Origin: Desulfobulbaceae bacterium
Lineage (GTDB): Bacteria; Desulfobacterota; Desulfobulbia; Desulfobulbales; SURF-16
Assembly (NCBI GenBank): GCA_020444175.1
Contig: JAHLLM010000002.1
Location: 62,001 to 126,000, forward strand
Length of the DNA: 64,000 bases
Direction of reading: 5' to 3'
In this document: positions 55,797-64,000 of the stretch, piece by piece
How positions within the stretch are numbered: position 1 is the first letter of the stretch
Layout of the letters: every line of letters starts with the position of its first letter
Translations under genes and position numbers: made by a program
Notes under the pieces: generated by a model
Database searches by the model: none
The model's input: only the letters and a program-made list of their open reading frames with translations
What the model was told of the DNA's origin: nothing

Positions 55797-55905
55797 TGTC
55801 ATGTATGAGGCCCTTGATCTTAAATTAACCTCGTGAGTCTGTTTATTTGCTCTAATTCGGGATGGAGAGGCTTTCATTAACCAGCTTCAGGCTTCCGGCA
55901 CTGTC

Positions 55906-56313
55906 ATGTTAGAATTCTTTTACACAAATGAGACAATAATTCTCTGGTCTGCCGCTGTGTCAATATGTACTTTTTTCGGCAGCCTGCTTCTTGTCCCATA
56001 TCTGGTGGTACAGATCCCAAGTAACTATTTTTTGCAGAACAGAAGGCCCCGCGCATCATGGACGGCACACTATCCGATCATTCGGCTTATCCTTCTTGTC
56101 TTTAAAAATCTGTTGGGATATGCTCTGCTTTTCATCGGGTTGCTCATGCTGGTATTGCCGGGGCAGGGACTTTTGACCATTGTCATTGCCGTCATGTTAA
56201 TGGATTTTCCAGGCAAATACCGTTTTGAAAGATGGCTGGCCACCCGCAGACCGGTTCTGCGTTCCATCAACTGGCTTCGCAAAAGGGCTGAGCGTGACCC
56301 CCTCATTTTTTGA
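55906..56313 (+). CDS. Small PGPGW-type membrane protein
   Basis: This 135-residue protein has two or three hydrophobic helices (about residues 12-36 and 60-95) and a basic tail. The segment LPGQGLLTIVIAVMLMDFPG matches the PGPGW putative membrane protein family, with PGQG in place of PGPG. No function is known for the family. It lies 65 bases before the nitroreductase gene on the same strand, so the pair may be co-transcribed. Confidence 0.75.
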   Translation: MLEFFYTNETIILWSAAVSICTFFGSLLLVPYLVVQIPSNYFLQNRRPRASWTAHYPIIRLILLVFKNLLGYALLFIGLLMLVLPGQGLLTIVIAVMLMDFPGKYRFERWLATRRPVLRSINWLRKRAERDPLIF

Positions 56314-56378
56314 CCAGGGAACGGGTGTGTTGATTAAGAGCCACTCTTCAAAAACATTTTCACAGAAGAGGAAATAAT

Positions 56379-56951
56379 ATGGAATTACGAGATTTGGTTC
56401 TAAAAAATCGGAGCTGCCGCCGGTTTCATCAAAAAACTGTGATTGAACATAATACACTTCTTGATCTGGTTGATCTGGCTCGTTTGTCCGCTTCGGCTAA
56501 AAATCTGCAACCCTTAAAATACTGCCTCATACATGATGCTCAGCAAAACAAATTTATTTTTCCACTACTTGCTTGGGCTGGTTATCTGGACGACTGGTCC
56601 GGTCCGATTGAAGGGGAGAGGCCTTCCGGATATATCGTCGTTCTGGGTGATGAAAATATAGCCGATTCATTCGACTGTGACCTCGGTATCGCCGTGCAAT
56701 CGATCCTCCTGGGTGCCAGGGAGAAGGGGCTGGGCGGCTGTATTATTGCCTCCATTGACAGGCAGAAGATGAGGAAGAGGCTGAAAATTGCAGCTTCTCT
56801 GAAGATTCTCGTTGTCATCGCTCTTGGTAAGCCCAAAGAAACCATAGTTATCGATGAAATGGGCAATGACGGAAGCATCAAATACTGGAGAGAGCCCAAC
56901 GGTACTCACCACGTGCCTAAACGGTCCCTGAAAGACATTATTGTCTCTTGA
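56379..56951 (+). CDS. Nitroreductase-family flavoprotein
   Basis: This 190-residue protein has the FMN-binding start RSCRRFHQKT and the segment SAKNLQPLKY typical of the nitroreductase family. A later IAVQSILLGAREKGLGGC segment matches the family, as does IALGKPKE near the end. It should bind FMN and reduce a small substrate with NAD(P)H. The substrate is unknown. A ribosome site (AGAGGAAA) precedes the ATG. Confidence 0.88.
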   Translation: MELRDLVLKNRSCRRFHQKTVIEHNTLLDLVDLARLSASAKNLQPLKYCLIHDAQQNKFIFPLLAWAGYLDDWSGPIEGERPSGYIVVLGDENIADSFDCDLGIAVQSILLGAREKGLGGCIIASIDRQKMRKRLKIAASLKILVVIALGKPKETIVIDEMGNDGSIKYWREPNGTHHVPKRSLKDIIVS

Positions 56952-56956
56952 TGCAT

Positions 56957-56997
56957 GCTGCTGTCTCCATTGGCGGCTGACAGCGACAGGATTTTTT
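56957..56997 (+). terminator. Possible terminator after the nitroreductase gene
   Basis: GCTGTC at 56960-56965 can pair with GACAGC at 56979-56984, or CTGTC with GACAG at 56985-56989, and a run of six T residues follows at 56992-56997. Either stem is short, so the call is tentative. Confidence 0.35.
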
Positions 56998-57079
56998 ATC
57001 TTCAAGGGGCAGAAAGGAGGTTCCAACATCGTAAGAAATTATTTGTCTGTTTCGATGTTTGGTATTTGAATTTCAAAGT

Positions 57080-57184
57080 TTGACGGTTTCGTAAAAACCC
57101 CCTCAACCGCCGCCGACAAGTATGTAACTTGTTGATATTTCGTTGGCGGATGGTCAGCTTGAGAGCTTTTTGCGAGACCATCAA
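57080..57184 (+). repeat. Dispersed repeat family 1, copy C (best-preserved ends)
   Basis: This copy shows the clearest ends. The left end is TTGACGGTTTCGTAAAAA, and the right end, read on the other strand, is TTGATGGTCTCGCAAAAA, so 15 of 18 bases agree. The core is the same as in copies at 2214-2316 and 15991-16093. It lies in the gap between the nitroreductase gene and the large hybrid kinase gene. Confidence 0.8.
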
Positions 57185-57385
57185 AGTTTAAGAGGCATTT
57201 TTTCCTCAAATTTTAAAAAAATCAGCATGCAACACCCATATTGACCTTTCCCTGCCAATGGATATCTTTTTTCACTTTTCAAACTACTTTCTGCTATGAT
57301 TAGGAGTGATTCTCCTCTTCTCGCAAGCTTGGCCTCTTTGGGGCAACTGCTTAAACGCGTAAAGAATTTCGTCAGTGGAGGAAGT

Positions 57386-60300
57386 ATGTTTGACAACAAG
57401 ATACCCCGTGTGTCGACAGACGATTGGCTCTCGGCAATCAATTCAATGAATGATCTCGTAATGATCCTTGATCTGGATCATCGAATTCTTGCCGTTAACG
57501 AGGCCACGCTGCAGGCCATTGGTTCCCCTGAATCTGAAGTTGTCGGAAGAAACTGTTATGAAGTTTTCCATGGCAGAAAAAATCCTCCTCCCGAGTGCCC
57601 CCATGAATATTTAAAAAAATCTTCCTCTTCCCATACCTGTGCCATGCAAATGGAAATGCTTGACCGTGTTTACATGCTCACTGCTGCTCCGATACGAGAT
57701 GCCAATGGCCGTTTGATCAGAGTTGCCTATACCGGCAAAGACATCACCGGGCAGGATAGTTCGAAAAGAGAGTTGCAGAAGATTAACCGTGCCTTGGAAA
57801 CTCTGATAGAGTGCAACAAGGTCCTTGCACAACCGAGCGAAGAACTGCAGTTGCTGCACCACATTTGTGAGGTCATTGTTACTGTCGGCGGCTATCATCT
57901 TGCCTGGATTGGTTTTGCGCTGGACGATGAGGAAAAGACAGTGAAACCAGTCGTTAACTGCGGCTATAACGACAGTTATCTTGATACTGTTCAGATTGTC
58001 TGGGCTGATACCGAACGTGGGCGTGGGCCGAGCGGCACTGCTATTCGCACGGGACAACCGGTTGTCTGCCAGAATATTCAAAAAGATCCCCAGTTCACTC
58101 CCTGGCGCGAACAGGCACTGAAAAGGGGATATGCCTCGTCCGTTTCTCTTCCTCTCATTGTTAATGGAAAGGCAGTCGGAGCCTTAAACATCTATGCTGT
58201 TGAAAAGGATGCCTTTAACGAACAGGAGGTGGGCATTCTGTTCGGGTTGGCCTCAGATGTGGCATACGGCATTACTGCCAGGCGGGTCAATGTGGAGCGC
58301 CGGCAACGGGAATCCGAGCTGGCTCGAAAGGAATCCGAATGGGCCAATGCAATGGATTTCATAGAAGATGCCGTTTATCTCGTTGACTTGGATGACAGGG
58401 TGCAGCATGCCAATAAAAAATTCTACGCCATGATAGGTCTTCCGCCTGAACATGTCATTGGCAGGGATATCTGCACGATAATGCATCCTGAAGGAGAACT
58501 CCTGCCTTGTCCTGTGTGTTTAGCCCGAAGAGAGCGGAAAGACACTTTTATCGTCATGGATGCCGATCATCCGGATAATCCTGTCGGAAAACCGATCCAG
58601 GTAATGGTCAAGATTATCCGTGATGCAAAACAGGCTCCTGTCAGTATTCTCATGGGGGTTCGAGATTTGTCACCTGTGGAAGAGTTACGGAAACAAGGGC
58701 AGATTATCGACCAGATCAACGAGGCAGTTATTGCGACCGATCTTCAGGGAAACATAACCACCTGGAATAACGGGGCAGGAAGGCTAATCGGGTACAGCGC
58801 CCACGAAGTCATTGGCAGGAATATTTCGCATTTGTTGAACGACGAAATGAACTACGCAGATCTGGCAAGGCTGTCCAGGCTGGAGGCACTGATAAGAAAA
58901 AAATCAGGGGATACATTTTATGGATTTATTTCATCGTCTGAATTTAAAAACCAGATGGGTGAAAAAACAGGCACGATATTCATTATCAACAATGTCAGTC
59001 AGAGAAAAGAAGCAGAGAAGCAGCAGGAAAATCAAGCGCGCATCTGGGCCCTGGGCTCTGATGTCGGTCAGGCTGTTACCACGGGACATGACCTGCGGGA
59101 AATGCTGCAGGATTGCTGCGAGGCAATTGTGAGGCGTCTGGAAGTTCCCTTTGCACGGGTCTGGGTATATGACTCTGCCGAAAATATGTTGATTCTTCAA
59201 GGCAGTGCCGGCATGTACACCCATATAAACGGGGAACATGGTCGCATTCCGATTAATAAGCATTCCAAAATAGGGCAGATTGCCGTGGAAAAAAAGGCCA
59301 TGTTGACAAATGCTGTTATCGGTGACCCGCAAATCCGCAACCAGGAATGGGCCAGGAAAAAGGGCATGGTGGCTTTTGCCGGACATCCGCTTTTGGTTGG
59401 TAATCTGTTAGTCGGGGTTATGGCTCTTTTCTCCAGAGAGCCGCTGTCAAATTTTATTTCACGAAGTCTTGAATCCATAGCAGAAAGGATCGGCGTCGGT
59501 ATTGAACGCAATCTGGCTGAAGCGGAAACTGAAAAGCTGCAGAATCAGATCAGGCAGATGCAGAAAATGGAGGCAATCGGTACTCTTGCCGGCGGCATTG
59601 CCCATGATTTTAATAACATCCTGACACCGATTATTGGATTTGGAGATCTGCTTAAGTTTGAAATAGACGCGAATAATCCTGCGCGAGAATCAGTTGAGGA
59701 GATATTGCAGGCGGCCAAACGTGCAAAGGAACTTGTCCGCCAGATTCTGGCCTTCAGCCGTCAGACGCAACAGGAACGTCGTCCCCTGCAGCCCCATCTT
59801 ATCATAAAAGAAGCGCTTAAGCTCCTCAAGGCCTCTATTCCGTCCATCGTTACAATACATGCCCAAATTGACTCACAATGTGAAGCAGTTATGGCTGACC
59901 CCACTGAAGTCCATCAGATAATGATGAATCTCTGCACCAATGCCTACCATGTCATGATGGAAGAGGGCGGTTTCCTGGAGGTGAGTCTTGAAAACGTTTC
60001 GGTCAACGCCGAACTTGCCAGGAGTAATCCGCAGCTTGCAGAAGGCCATTATGTTCGATTGACCGTCAAAGACAGTGGCCCGGGTATGGAACCTGCTCTC
60101 TTGGATCGCATTTTTGAACCCTATTTTACCACTAAAAAAATTGGTGAAGGGACAGGAATGGGGCTTGCTCTGGTTCATGGCATCGTGCAGAGTCTTGAAG
60201 GTGGCATTGTTGTGGAGAGTGCCGTGGGCAAAGGGAGTCGTTTTCAGGTTTATCTGCCAAGTTTGAAAAAGGCGCAGGTGGAACCATCGCCAATCAGACA

Positions 60301-60685
60301 GGACATGCCCAGGGGAAAAGAAAGAATACTGCTGGTCGACGATGAAGGTGCGGTGGCGCAATTCGGCAAGAGGGCATTGCAGATGCTGGGCTATGAGGTG
60401 ACGATCAGGACAGGAAGCCTGGAGGCTTTAGAGCTGTTTCAAGCGGAACCTGAAAAATTTGATCTCCTTATTACCGATCAGATGATGCCCAATATGGCAG
60501 GAACGCAACTTAGTCAAAGAATTAAAGCGATTCGGGCTGATATTCCCATTATTCTGCTCACCGGCTTCAGCCATAATCTGACACCTGAACAGTTAGATAA
60601 GGCAGGAATTGGAAAATGCGCCATGAAGCCCCTCCTTGTGGATGAGCTCGCGCAAATCATCCGGAATATTCTAGACGGTGAATAA
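57386..60685 (+). CDS. Hybrid histidine kinase PAS-GAF-PAS-PAS-GAF-HisKA-HATPase-REC
   Basis: This cytoplasmic kinase of about 1099 residues begins with a PAS domain with a Cys/His-rich stretch (CYEVFHGRKN, then ECPH), followed by a GAF domain, a second Cys-containing PAS (CTIMHPEGELLPCPVC), a third PAS and a second GAF. The kinase core has His740 in GGIAHDFNNIL and an intact HATPase (NLCTNAYHVM, GEGTGMGLALV). The receiver has Asp1031 (LLITDQMMPN). I use the ATG at 57386, which has GGAGGAAG upstream. It has no membrane segment and stands alone, so its partner is unknown. Confidence 0.92.
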   Translation: MFDNKIPRVSTDDWLSAINSMNDLVMILDLDHRILAVNEATLQAIGSPESEVVGRNCYEVFHGRKNPPPECPHEYLKKSSSSHTCAMQMEMLDRVYMLTAAPIRDANGRLIRVAYTGKDITGQDSSKRELQKINRALETLIECNKVLAQPSEELQLLHHICEVIVTVGGYHLAWIGFALDDEEKTVKPVVNCGYNDSYLDTVQIVWADTERGRGPSGTAIRTGQPVVCQNIQKDPQFTPWREQALKRGYASSVSLPLIVNGKAVGALNIYAVEKDAFNEQEVGILFGLASDVAYGITARRVNVERRQRESELARKESEWANAMDFIEDAVYLVDLDDRVQHANKKFYAMIGLPPEHVIGRDICTIMHPEGELLPCPVCLARRERKDTFIVMDADHPDNPVGKPIQVMVKIIRDAKQAPVSILMGVRDLSPVEELRKQGQIIDQINEAVIATDLQGNITTWNNGAGRLIGYSAHEVIGRNISHLLNDEMNYADLARLSRLEALIRKKSGDTFYGFISSSEFKNQMGEKTGTIFIINNVSQRKEAEKQQENQARIWALGSDVGQAVTTGHDLREMLQDCCEAIVRRLEVPFARVWVYDSAENMLILQGSAGMYTHINGEHGRIPINKHSKIGQIAVEKKAMLTNAVIGDPQIRNQEWARKKGMVAFAGHPLLVGNLLVGVMALFSREPLSNFISRSLESIAERIGVGIERNLAEAETEKLQNQIRQMQKMEAIGTLAGGIAHDFNNILTPIIGFGDLLKFEIDANNPARESVEEILQAAKRAKELVRQILAFSRQTQQERRPLQPHLIIKEALKLLKASIPSIVTIHAQIDSQCEAVMADPTEVHQIMMNLCTNAYHVMMEEGGFLEVSLENVSVNAELARSNPQLAEGHYVRLTVKDSGPGMEPALLDRIFEPYFTTKKIGEGTGMGLALVHGIVQSLEGGIVVESAVGKGSRFQVYLPSLKKAQVEPSPIRQDMPRGKERILLVDDEGAVAQFGKRALQMLGYEVTIRTGSLEALELFQAEPEKFDLLITDQMMPNMAGTQLSQRIKAIRADIPIILLTGFSHNLTPEQLDKAGIGKCAMKPLLVDELAQIIRNILDGE

Positions 60686-60703
60686 ATCATGGAGTTCCCA
60701 TTG

Positions 60704-60737
60704 GCGGCTTAACCTTTTTTTCCCAAAAAAAGGCCGC
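60704..60737. terminator. Hairpin between convergent genes, possible bidirectional terminator
   Basis: CCTTTTTTT at 60713-60721 pairs with AAAAAAAGG at 60725-60733 across a three-base loop, and GCGG/CCGC extends the stem after a small bulge. It lies between the stops of the hybrid kinase gene and the CBS gene, which face each other. A/T-rich tracts on both arms could serve either direction. Confidence 0.45.
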
Positions 60738-60767
60738 TGGAACCATATTCTCTCTTACTAAGGCACT

Positions 60768-61172
60768 TTAAAAAAGCTCATTGGTGAGAATAAGTGAGGA
60801 AAGCGAAATCATCCCTATCAGATTCCCTCCCTCTTCAACCGGTGCTCTGCGAATGCCTGCCCGGTAAATCAAACGGGCCACATAGCGGATGTCCATATCG
60901 GCCGGTACTGTGATAACAGGTTTTGTCATTATCTCATAGACATGCACCTCTTCAGGAGAGCGGCCTGCTATAATCACGCCCTTAATAAAGTCCTGAACAA
61001 CAAGTATGCCCCAGGCATCATCGCTGTGCCGTTTTTTAACAAGAAGGGATGAAACTTTTTCAGAACGCATTTGGGCTGCAGCCTCCCTGGCGGTGGCCAT
61101 GCCGTCAATGGAGACAATGCCTTTGTGCATGACGTCTTTTGCCTTTACAATTGGTGTGTTTTCCGGTGTCAT
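60768..61172 (-). CDS. Two-CBS-domain protein
   Basis: The 134-residue protein is a tandem CBS pair: the first begins VKAKDVMHKGIVSIDGMATAREAAAQM and the second MTKPVITVPADMDIRYVARL. CBS pairs bind adenosine nucleotides or S-adenosylmethionine and regulate transporters or enzymes. There is no other domain. It is the last gene of the DUF1538 and PII-like cluster, 61 bases downstream of the PII-like gene, so it may be an energy-state sensor for that transporter. Confidence 0.9.
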   Translation of the reverse strand: MTPENTPIVKAKDVMHKGIVSIDGMATAREAAAQMRSEKVSSLLVKKRHSDDAWGILVVQDFIKGVIIAGRSPEEVHVYEIMTKPVITVPADMDIRYVARLIYRAGIRRAPVEEGGNLIGMISLSSLILTNELF

Positions 61173-61233
61173 AATGTTCTCCTTCTATAGTCGATATGTT
61201 CGTCATTTCTCAAGGGGCATAAATGAGAAATCG

Positions 61234-61581
61234 TCAAAAATAACTTTCCCGTACTTCTTCCTTGAATCGCTCCATCTGACTTTCAAGGCCCACTACATGT
61301 TCAACCGGGACAACAAAGGCGATGCCGGTCCCTGGTTTATGGAATTCTCCTGCCTCTCTTATCGCGTTGAGGATTTTGGTAACAAGATGCTCTTCAACAA
61401 GAAGCATGATAATGTCGGTCTGTGCCTCCAGGGAAAGACCGAAAAAGGTTTTCGCCTCATGGATGCCTGTGCCCCTGGCCGGTATGATTGTCGCCCCTGT
61501 GGCTCCAGCCCCTTTTGCCGTATCAACGATATGATCGGTGATGTCGGCTTTGACTGAGGATAAAATGAGTTTAAAGCGCAT
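61234..61581 (-). CDS. PII-like regulatory protein with short T-loop
   Basis: The 115-residue product has the PII fold pattern: MRFKLILSSVKADIT, GATGATIIPARGTG, DIIMLLVEEHLVTKILNAI and GKxG-like HKPGTGIAFVVPV. The T-loop region between ARGTG and the next strand is short and lacks the tyrosine that GlnB/GlnK uridylylation uses, so this is a PII-like rather than a classical nitrogen PII. It overlaps the end of the second DUF1538 gene by 11 bases, so it probably controls that membrane pair through a bound nucleotide. Confidence 0.85.
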   Translation of the reverse strand: MRFKLILSSVKADITDHIVDTAKGAGATGATIIPARGTGIHEAKTFFGLSLEAQTDIIMLLVEEHLVTKILNAIREAGEFHKPGTGIAFVVPVEHVVGLESQMERFKEEVRESYF

Positions 61582-62362
61582 TCCTTTTCTCCATGATTTT
61601 GAGTTTGCGTTGAGTCATCCAGTGCATGTATTGAGCATAGCCCATGACGGTAATAATTGGGAAGAGACTTGCAAAGGCGATAAGGCCAAAACCGTCAAGG
61701 GCTGGATTTCTTCCGGGGACGGTGGCCGACAGTCCCAGGCCGAGTGCCGCAACCAGAGGGACCGTTACTGTTGATGTTGTGACGCCGCCTGAGTCGTATG
61801 CCAGGGGGATAATGCTTTTGGGGGCAAATATCGTCTGCACGATAACGATGAGGTAGCCGACCAATATATAGAGATAAAGCGGGGTGCCGCTGACAATACG
61901 GAATGTGCCGAGGCTTATGCCAAGAGCCACTCCTATGGCAACAGTGATCCTCAGGCCCCATTGGTTGATGGTGCCGGCGGAAACCTCATTGGCTTTATAG
62001 GCCACGGCAATGAGGGATGGTTCGGCAATGGTGGTGGCAAAGCCGACCATGCCGGCAAAAAGATAGATCCAGCCATAGGCCTTCCAGTCAGCCTGTAAAA
62101 CGATTTTATCTGTGCCATAAAGAAAGGCTGGGTCAGATAGCTGGGTGGCCATGATTTTCCCCAGGGGAAAAAGGGCCTTTTCAAGTCCTGCCAGAAAGAG
62201 GGCAAGGCCGATAACAACATAAACTCCGCCGACGATGACGCGGCGAAGATGGGGAATCGACTGCCGCAATACCAGGGTTTGAAAGATTGTAATAAGAAGA
62301 ATGATGGGCAGTACATCCCTGCAGGTTGCAACGAGTATGGCGCTGAAGTCGTGTATGAATTC
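61571..62362 (-). CDS. DUF1538 family membrane protein B
   Basis: This integral membrane protein has about 263 residues and seven or so helices. The segment AYDSGGVTTSTVTVPLV followed by [14 protein letters not shown] is the conserved core of DUF1538. It is a paralogue of the upstream gene (62383-63117), which has the same motif. A DUF1538 pair (UmpAB) from Halomonas has been reported as a two-component Na+/H+ antiporter, so cation transport is plausible. I use the ATG at 62362; a TTG at 62386 overlaps the upstream stop and would fit coupling. Confidence 0.85.
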   Translation of the reverse strand, partial: EFIHDFSAILVATCRDVLPIILLITIFQTLVLRQSIPHLRRVIVGGVYVVIGLALFLAGLEKALFPLGKIMATQLSDPAFLYGTDKIVLQADWKAYGWIYLFAGMVGFATTIAEPSLIAVAYKANEVSAGTINQWGLRITVAIGVALGISLGTFRIVSGTPLYLYILVGYLIVIVQTIFAPKSIIPLAYDSGGVTTSTVTVPLVAALGLGLSATVPGRNPALDGFGLIAFASLFPIITVMGYAQYMHWMTQRKLKIMEKRNAL

Positions 62363-62382
62363 CATAGATAAGGACTCTGCTT

Positions 62383-63117
62383 TCAACCGAAAATGAGGAG
62401 CCCATACCCCATGACAAAGATCATGGGCAGGAGAGAGGCAAAGGCGATAAGGCCAAAGCCGTCCAGAAGAGGACTTCGGCCGCGTATGGTTGAAGCCAGG
62501 CCCACGCCAAGTGCTGTAACAAGGGGGACGGTTATGGTGGACGTGGTGACGCCGCCGGCATCATAGGCTATGCCGATTATTTCTTTCGGGGCGATAATGG
62601 TCATCAGCATGACAACGACATAACCGCCGATGATAAGATAATGAATGGGCCATCCTCTGATAATGCGCATGATGCCGATTAGGATGGCAAGTCCCACCGA
62701 AAAAGCTACAGACATGCGCAGCCCAAAGGCATATTGCCGAAGCGATTCCCGGCTTGAGTCAATAAGTTCTCCCTGGCATGCAATTTCTGCGGCTTCCGAA
62801 CAGACGGCAATAAGGGCAGGTTCGGCAACAGTGGTTGAAAAACCGAGTGCAAATGCAAAACTGAGAAGCCAGAAGAGGCTGCCCTTTCTTGCCAGAGCCT
62901 GGGCCATTGCCTCTCCAATGGGAAATAAACCCATTTCCAGCCCCTGGACAAAAAGGCTGAGCCCTGCCACAACAAGAAGGGCACCAAAAAGAACGTCTCC
63001 CATCTGCGGCAGAGGCTGTTTCAGAACAACAATCTGAAAAAAGGCGATAACAAGAATGATGGGAAGCAGGTCTGTTAAGGCATTCTTCAGCTTTTTGAAG
63101 ATGAGAGAGGTTATCAT
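62383..63117 (-). CDS. DUF1538 family membrane protein A
   Basis: This 244-residue membrane protein starts with an amphipathic helix and has about seven helices. It carries the same core as its neighbour: [17 protein letters not shown] and [15 protein letters not shown]. Two adjacent DUF1538 genes usually form a heteromeric unit. It begins 73 bases after the sucrose-phosphate synthase/phosphatase gene on the same strand. The link with sucrose, a compatible solute, and with PII-like and CBS regulators suggests a salt-adaptation operon. Confidence 0.85.
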   Translation of the reverse strand: MITSLIFKKLKNALTDLLPIILVIAFFQIVVLKQPLPQMGDVLFGALLVVAGLSLFVQGLEMGLFPIGEAMAQALARKGSLFWLLSFAFALGFSTTVAEPALIAVCSEAAEIACQGELIDSSRESLRQYAFGLRMSVAFSVGLAILIGIMRIIRGWPIHYLIIGGYVVVMLMTIIAPKEIIGIAYDAGGVTTSTITVPLVTALGVGLASTIRGRSPLLDGFGLIAFASLLPMIFVMGYGLLIFG

Positions 63118-63190
63118 GTGTTTTTTAGTGTTGTATCCCTAACAGACTAGCCGATACCGGCGAATCAATTAATCAGCTGACAGACACCAG

Positions 63191-64000
63191 CTAGAGAAAT
63201 TTATATTGGGTCAGTCCGTCAATTATACCAGCTGCATATTTATGTTTGCTGAAAAAAATGTTTTTTTGTCCCCTGAGTTCTTCGAGCTCCTTGCTGTGGT
63301 TTCCGACAATGAGGCCGCACGTTCTGCCGCGCAACATGTCTTCGTCTGTTATTGAATCTCCCGCAACCATGACGTTTTCCGGGGCAATTTCCCATTTGTA
63401 CTGGATGTATTTGATCGCCTTTCCTTTGGCGGCCCTATAGGGAAGAATGTCAAGAAACATATCATGGGAGAAATTGACCTGACAGCGCAGTTTGGCTTTC
63501 TGCAGACAATGGTAGACCCTGGCCAGCAGTTCAGGTTCATCTTCAAGAAAGTAGCTTAGTTTATAACGCCTCTGCCCTTCTGCCTCCTGCGGATAGATGA
63601 AATCAAGCTGCGCCAGGGTCTCTTTTATCTTTTCCGGCTTCCAGAGGTGTTTCAGGTGTTGCTGCCATCCTTTGTCTGTGCGCAGATCTGGACCATAATA
63701 TATTTCCGTTCCGACTGAACAAATAAGGATGTCGGGCATGGGAATGTCGTGTTCCGTCATAATGTCCAGAGTCATAGCGAGACTTCGCCCCGTAATAACG
63801 CCCCAGCCCATGGTCTCTCTATTTTTTTCAAGCAGCTCAAGAAGATCGGCGAGACTTTCCTTGTCTCCCACCAGCGTATTGTCAATGTCGGTGATGAGAA
63901 GCTTGTTCAGTGCAGACAGTCTGGTCCCGAACGAGGCCTGTTTGCTCAGGGCATTGGCAGCGGAGTTTGAGCCGTGTTTGAGCTGGGGCAGATATTTTTC
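63191..64000 (-). CDS. Sucrose-phosphate phosphatase domain, probably 3' part of a sucrose-phosphate synthase/phosphatase (cut by window edge)
   Basis: The frame is open from the right edge of the window to the stop at 63191, giving the last 269 residues. It contains a HAD phosphatase domain: nucleophile motif LLITDIDNTL, TGRS for motif II, the Lys-containing AKGKAIKYI and AGDSITDEDML for motif IV, all in the HAD-IIB pattern of sucrose-phosphate phosphatase. The segment before the domain (LPQLKHGSNSAANALS) looks like a linker, so this is likely the C-terminal end of a fused glycosyltransferase-phosphatase. A mannosyl-phosphoglycerate phosphatase is a less likely alternative. Confidence 0.8.
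   Translation of the reverse strand, partial: EKYLPQLKHGSNSAANALSKQASFGTRLSALNKLLITDIDNTLVGDKESLADLLELLEKNRETMGWGVITGRSLAMTLDIMTEHDIPMPDILICSVGTEIYYGPDLRTDKGWQQHLKHLWKPEKIKETLAQLDFIYPQEAEGQRRYKLSYFLEDEPELLARVYHCLQKAKLRCQVNFSHDMFLDILPYRAAKGKAIKYIQYKWEIAPENVMVAGDSITDEDMLRGRTCGLIVGNHSKELEELRGQKNIFFSKHKYAAGIIDGLTQYKFL

Larger units (their letters stand above)
55353..55905. other. Repeat-rich intergenic gap
   Basis: This 553-base gap between two plus-strand genes holds three unusual items in a row: the long copy of repeat family 2, a perfect 30-base palindrome at 55704-55733, and a truncated copy of repeat family 1 at 55742-55796. I see no gene with a ribosome site. It looks like a landing zone for small elements. 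Confidence 0.6.

Noticed and set aside
1-64000. CRISPR array, prophage or restriction system
   Set aside because: No regularly spaced short repeats, phage structural genes or methylase-nuclease pair are present; the XPB-like helicase stands alone.

Overview
The window looks like a chromosome segment of a free-living, Gram-negative, anaerobic-type bacterium of the Desulfobacterota (former Deltaproteobacteria), plausibly a Desulfobulbales-like lineage. This is inferred from gene content and style, not from a marker-gene search: a selenocysteine synthase gene (selA), many PAS/GAF hybrid kinases, phosphonate-binding-type lipoproteins paired with kinases, a periplasmic CxxCH motif in a sensor kinase, and a sucrose synthase plus sucrose-phosphate synthase/phosphatase. 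I saw no tRNA, rRNA, CRISPR array or prophage.

Layout. 1-2034: a truncated heme-motif sensor kinase with a PhnD-type lipoprotein. 2373-8000: housekeeping singletons (XPB-like helicase, DUF2797, SIMPL protein, metallophosphoesterase, one unknown, Ogt). 8255-14853: chemoreceptor, MOT1-type molybdate/sulfate transporter, HD-GYP phosphodiesterase and a double CDP-alcohol phosphatidyltransferase. 14903-15650: a decayed Y1 transposase. 16136-20423: selA, a TPR protein with two degenerate GGDEF-like regions, and a LOG-family protein. 20607-37371: a nearly complete division and cell wall (dcw) cluster, mraZ-rsmH-ftsL-ftsI-murE-murF-mraY-murD-(small zinc-ribbon gene)-murG-murC-murB-ftsQ-ftsA-ftsZ, behind a sigma70-like promoter and MraZ-type boxes. 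37.5-43.2 kb: radical SAM protein, sensor kinase, sucrose synthase. 43268-52313: a five-gene minus-strand signalling operon. 52866-60685: a GGDEF-EAL protein, two small genes and a large hybrid kinase. 60768-64000: CBS protein, PII-like protein, a DUF1538 membrane pair and the 3' part of a sucrose-phosphate synthase/phosphatase.

The most striking observation is in the dcw cluster. The ftsI-position protein keeps the FtsI fold outline and a PASTA domain but has lost all three transpeptidase motifs (Arg-Leu-Ser-Leu where SxxK should be, no SxN, Pro-Leu-Gly-Thr-Gly where KTG should be). ftsW is missing from its usual place between murD and murG, where a 60-residue zinc-ribbon gene sits instead. 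Because FtsW and FtsI act as one septal peptidoglycan synthase, their joint loss or decay suggests division here uses a different synthase pair, with FtsI kept as a non-catalytic scaffold.

A second theme is osmotic adaptation: sucrose synthesis sits next to a DUF1538 pair, a PII-like regulator and a CBS protein, and a sucrose-cleaving synthase lies 20 kb away. A third is repeats: at least three different short, non-coding elements with terminal inverted repeats (103-189 bp) are scattered in intergenic gaps.
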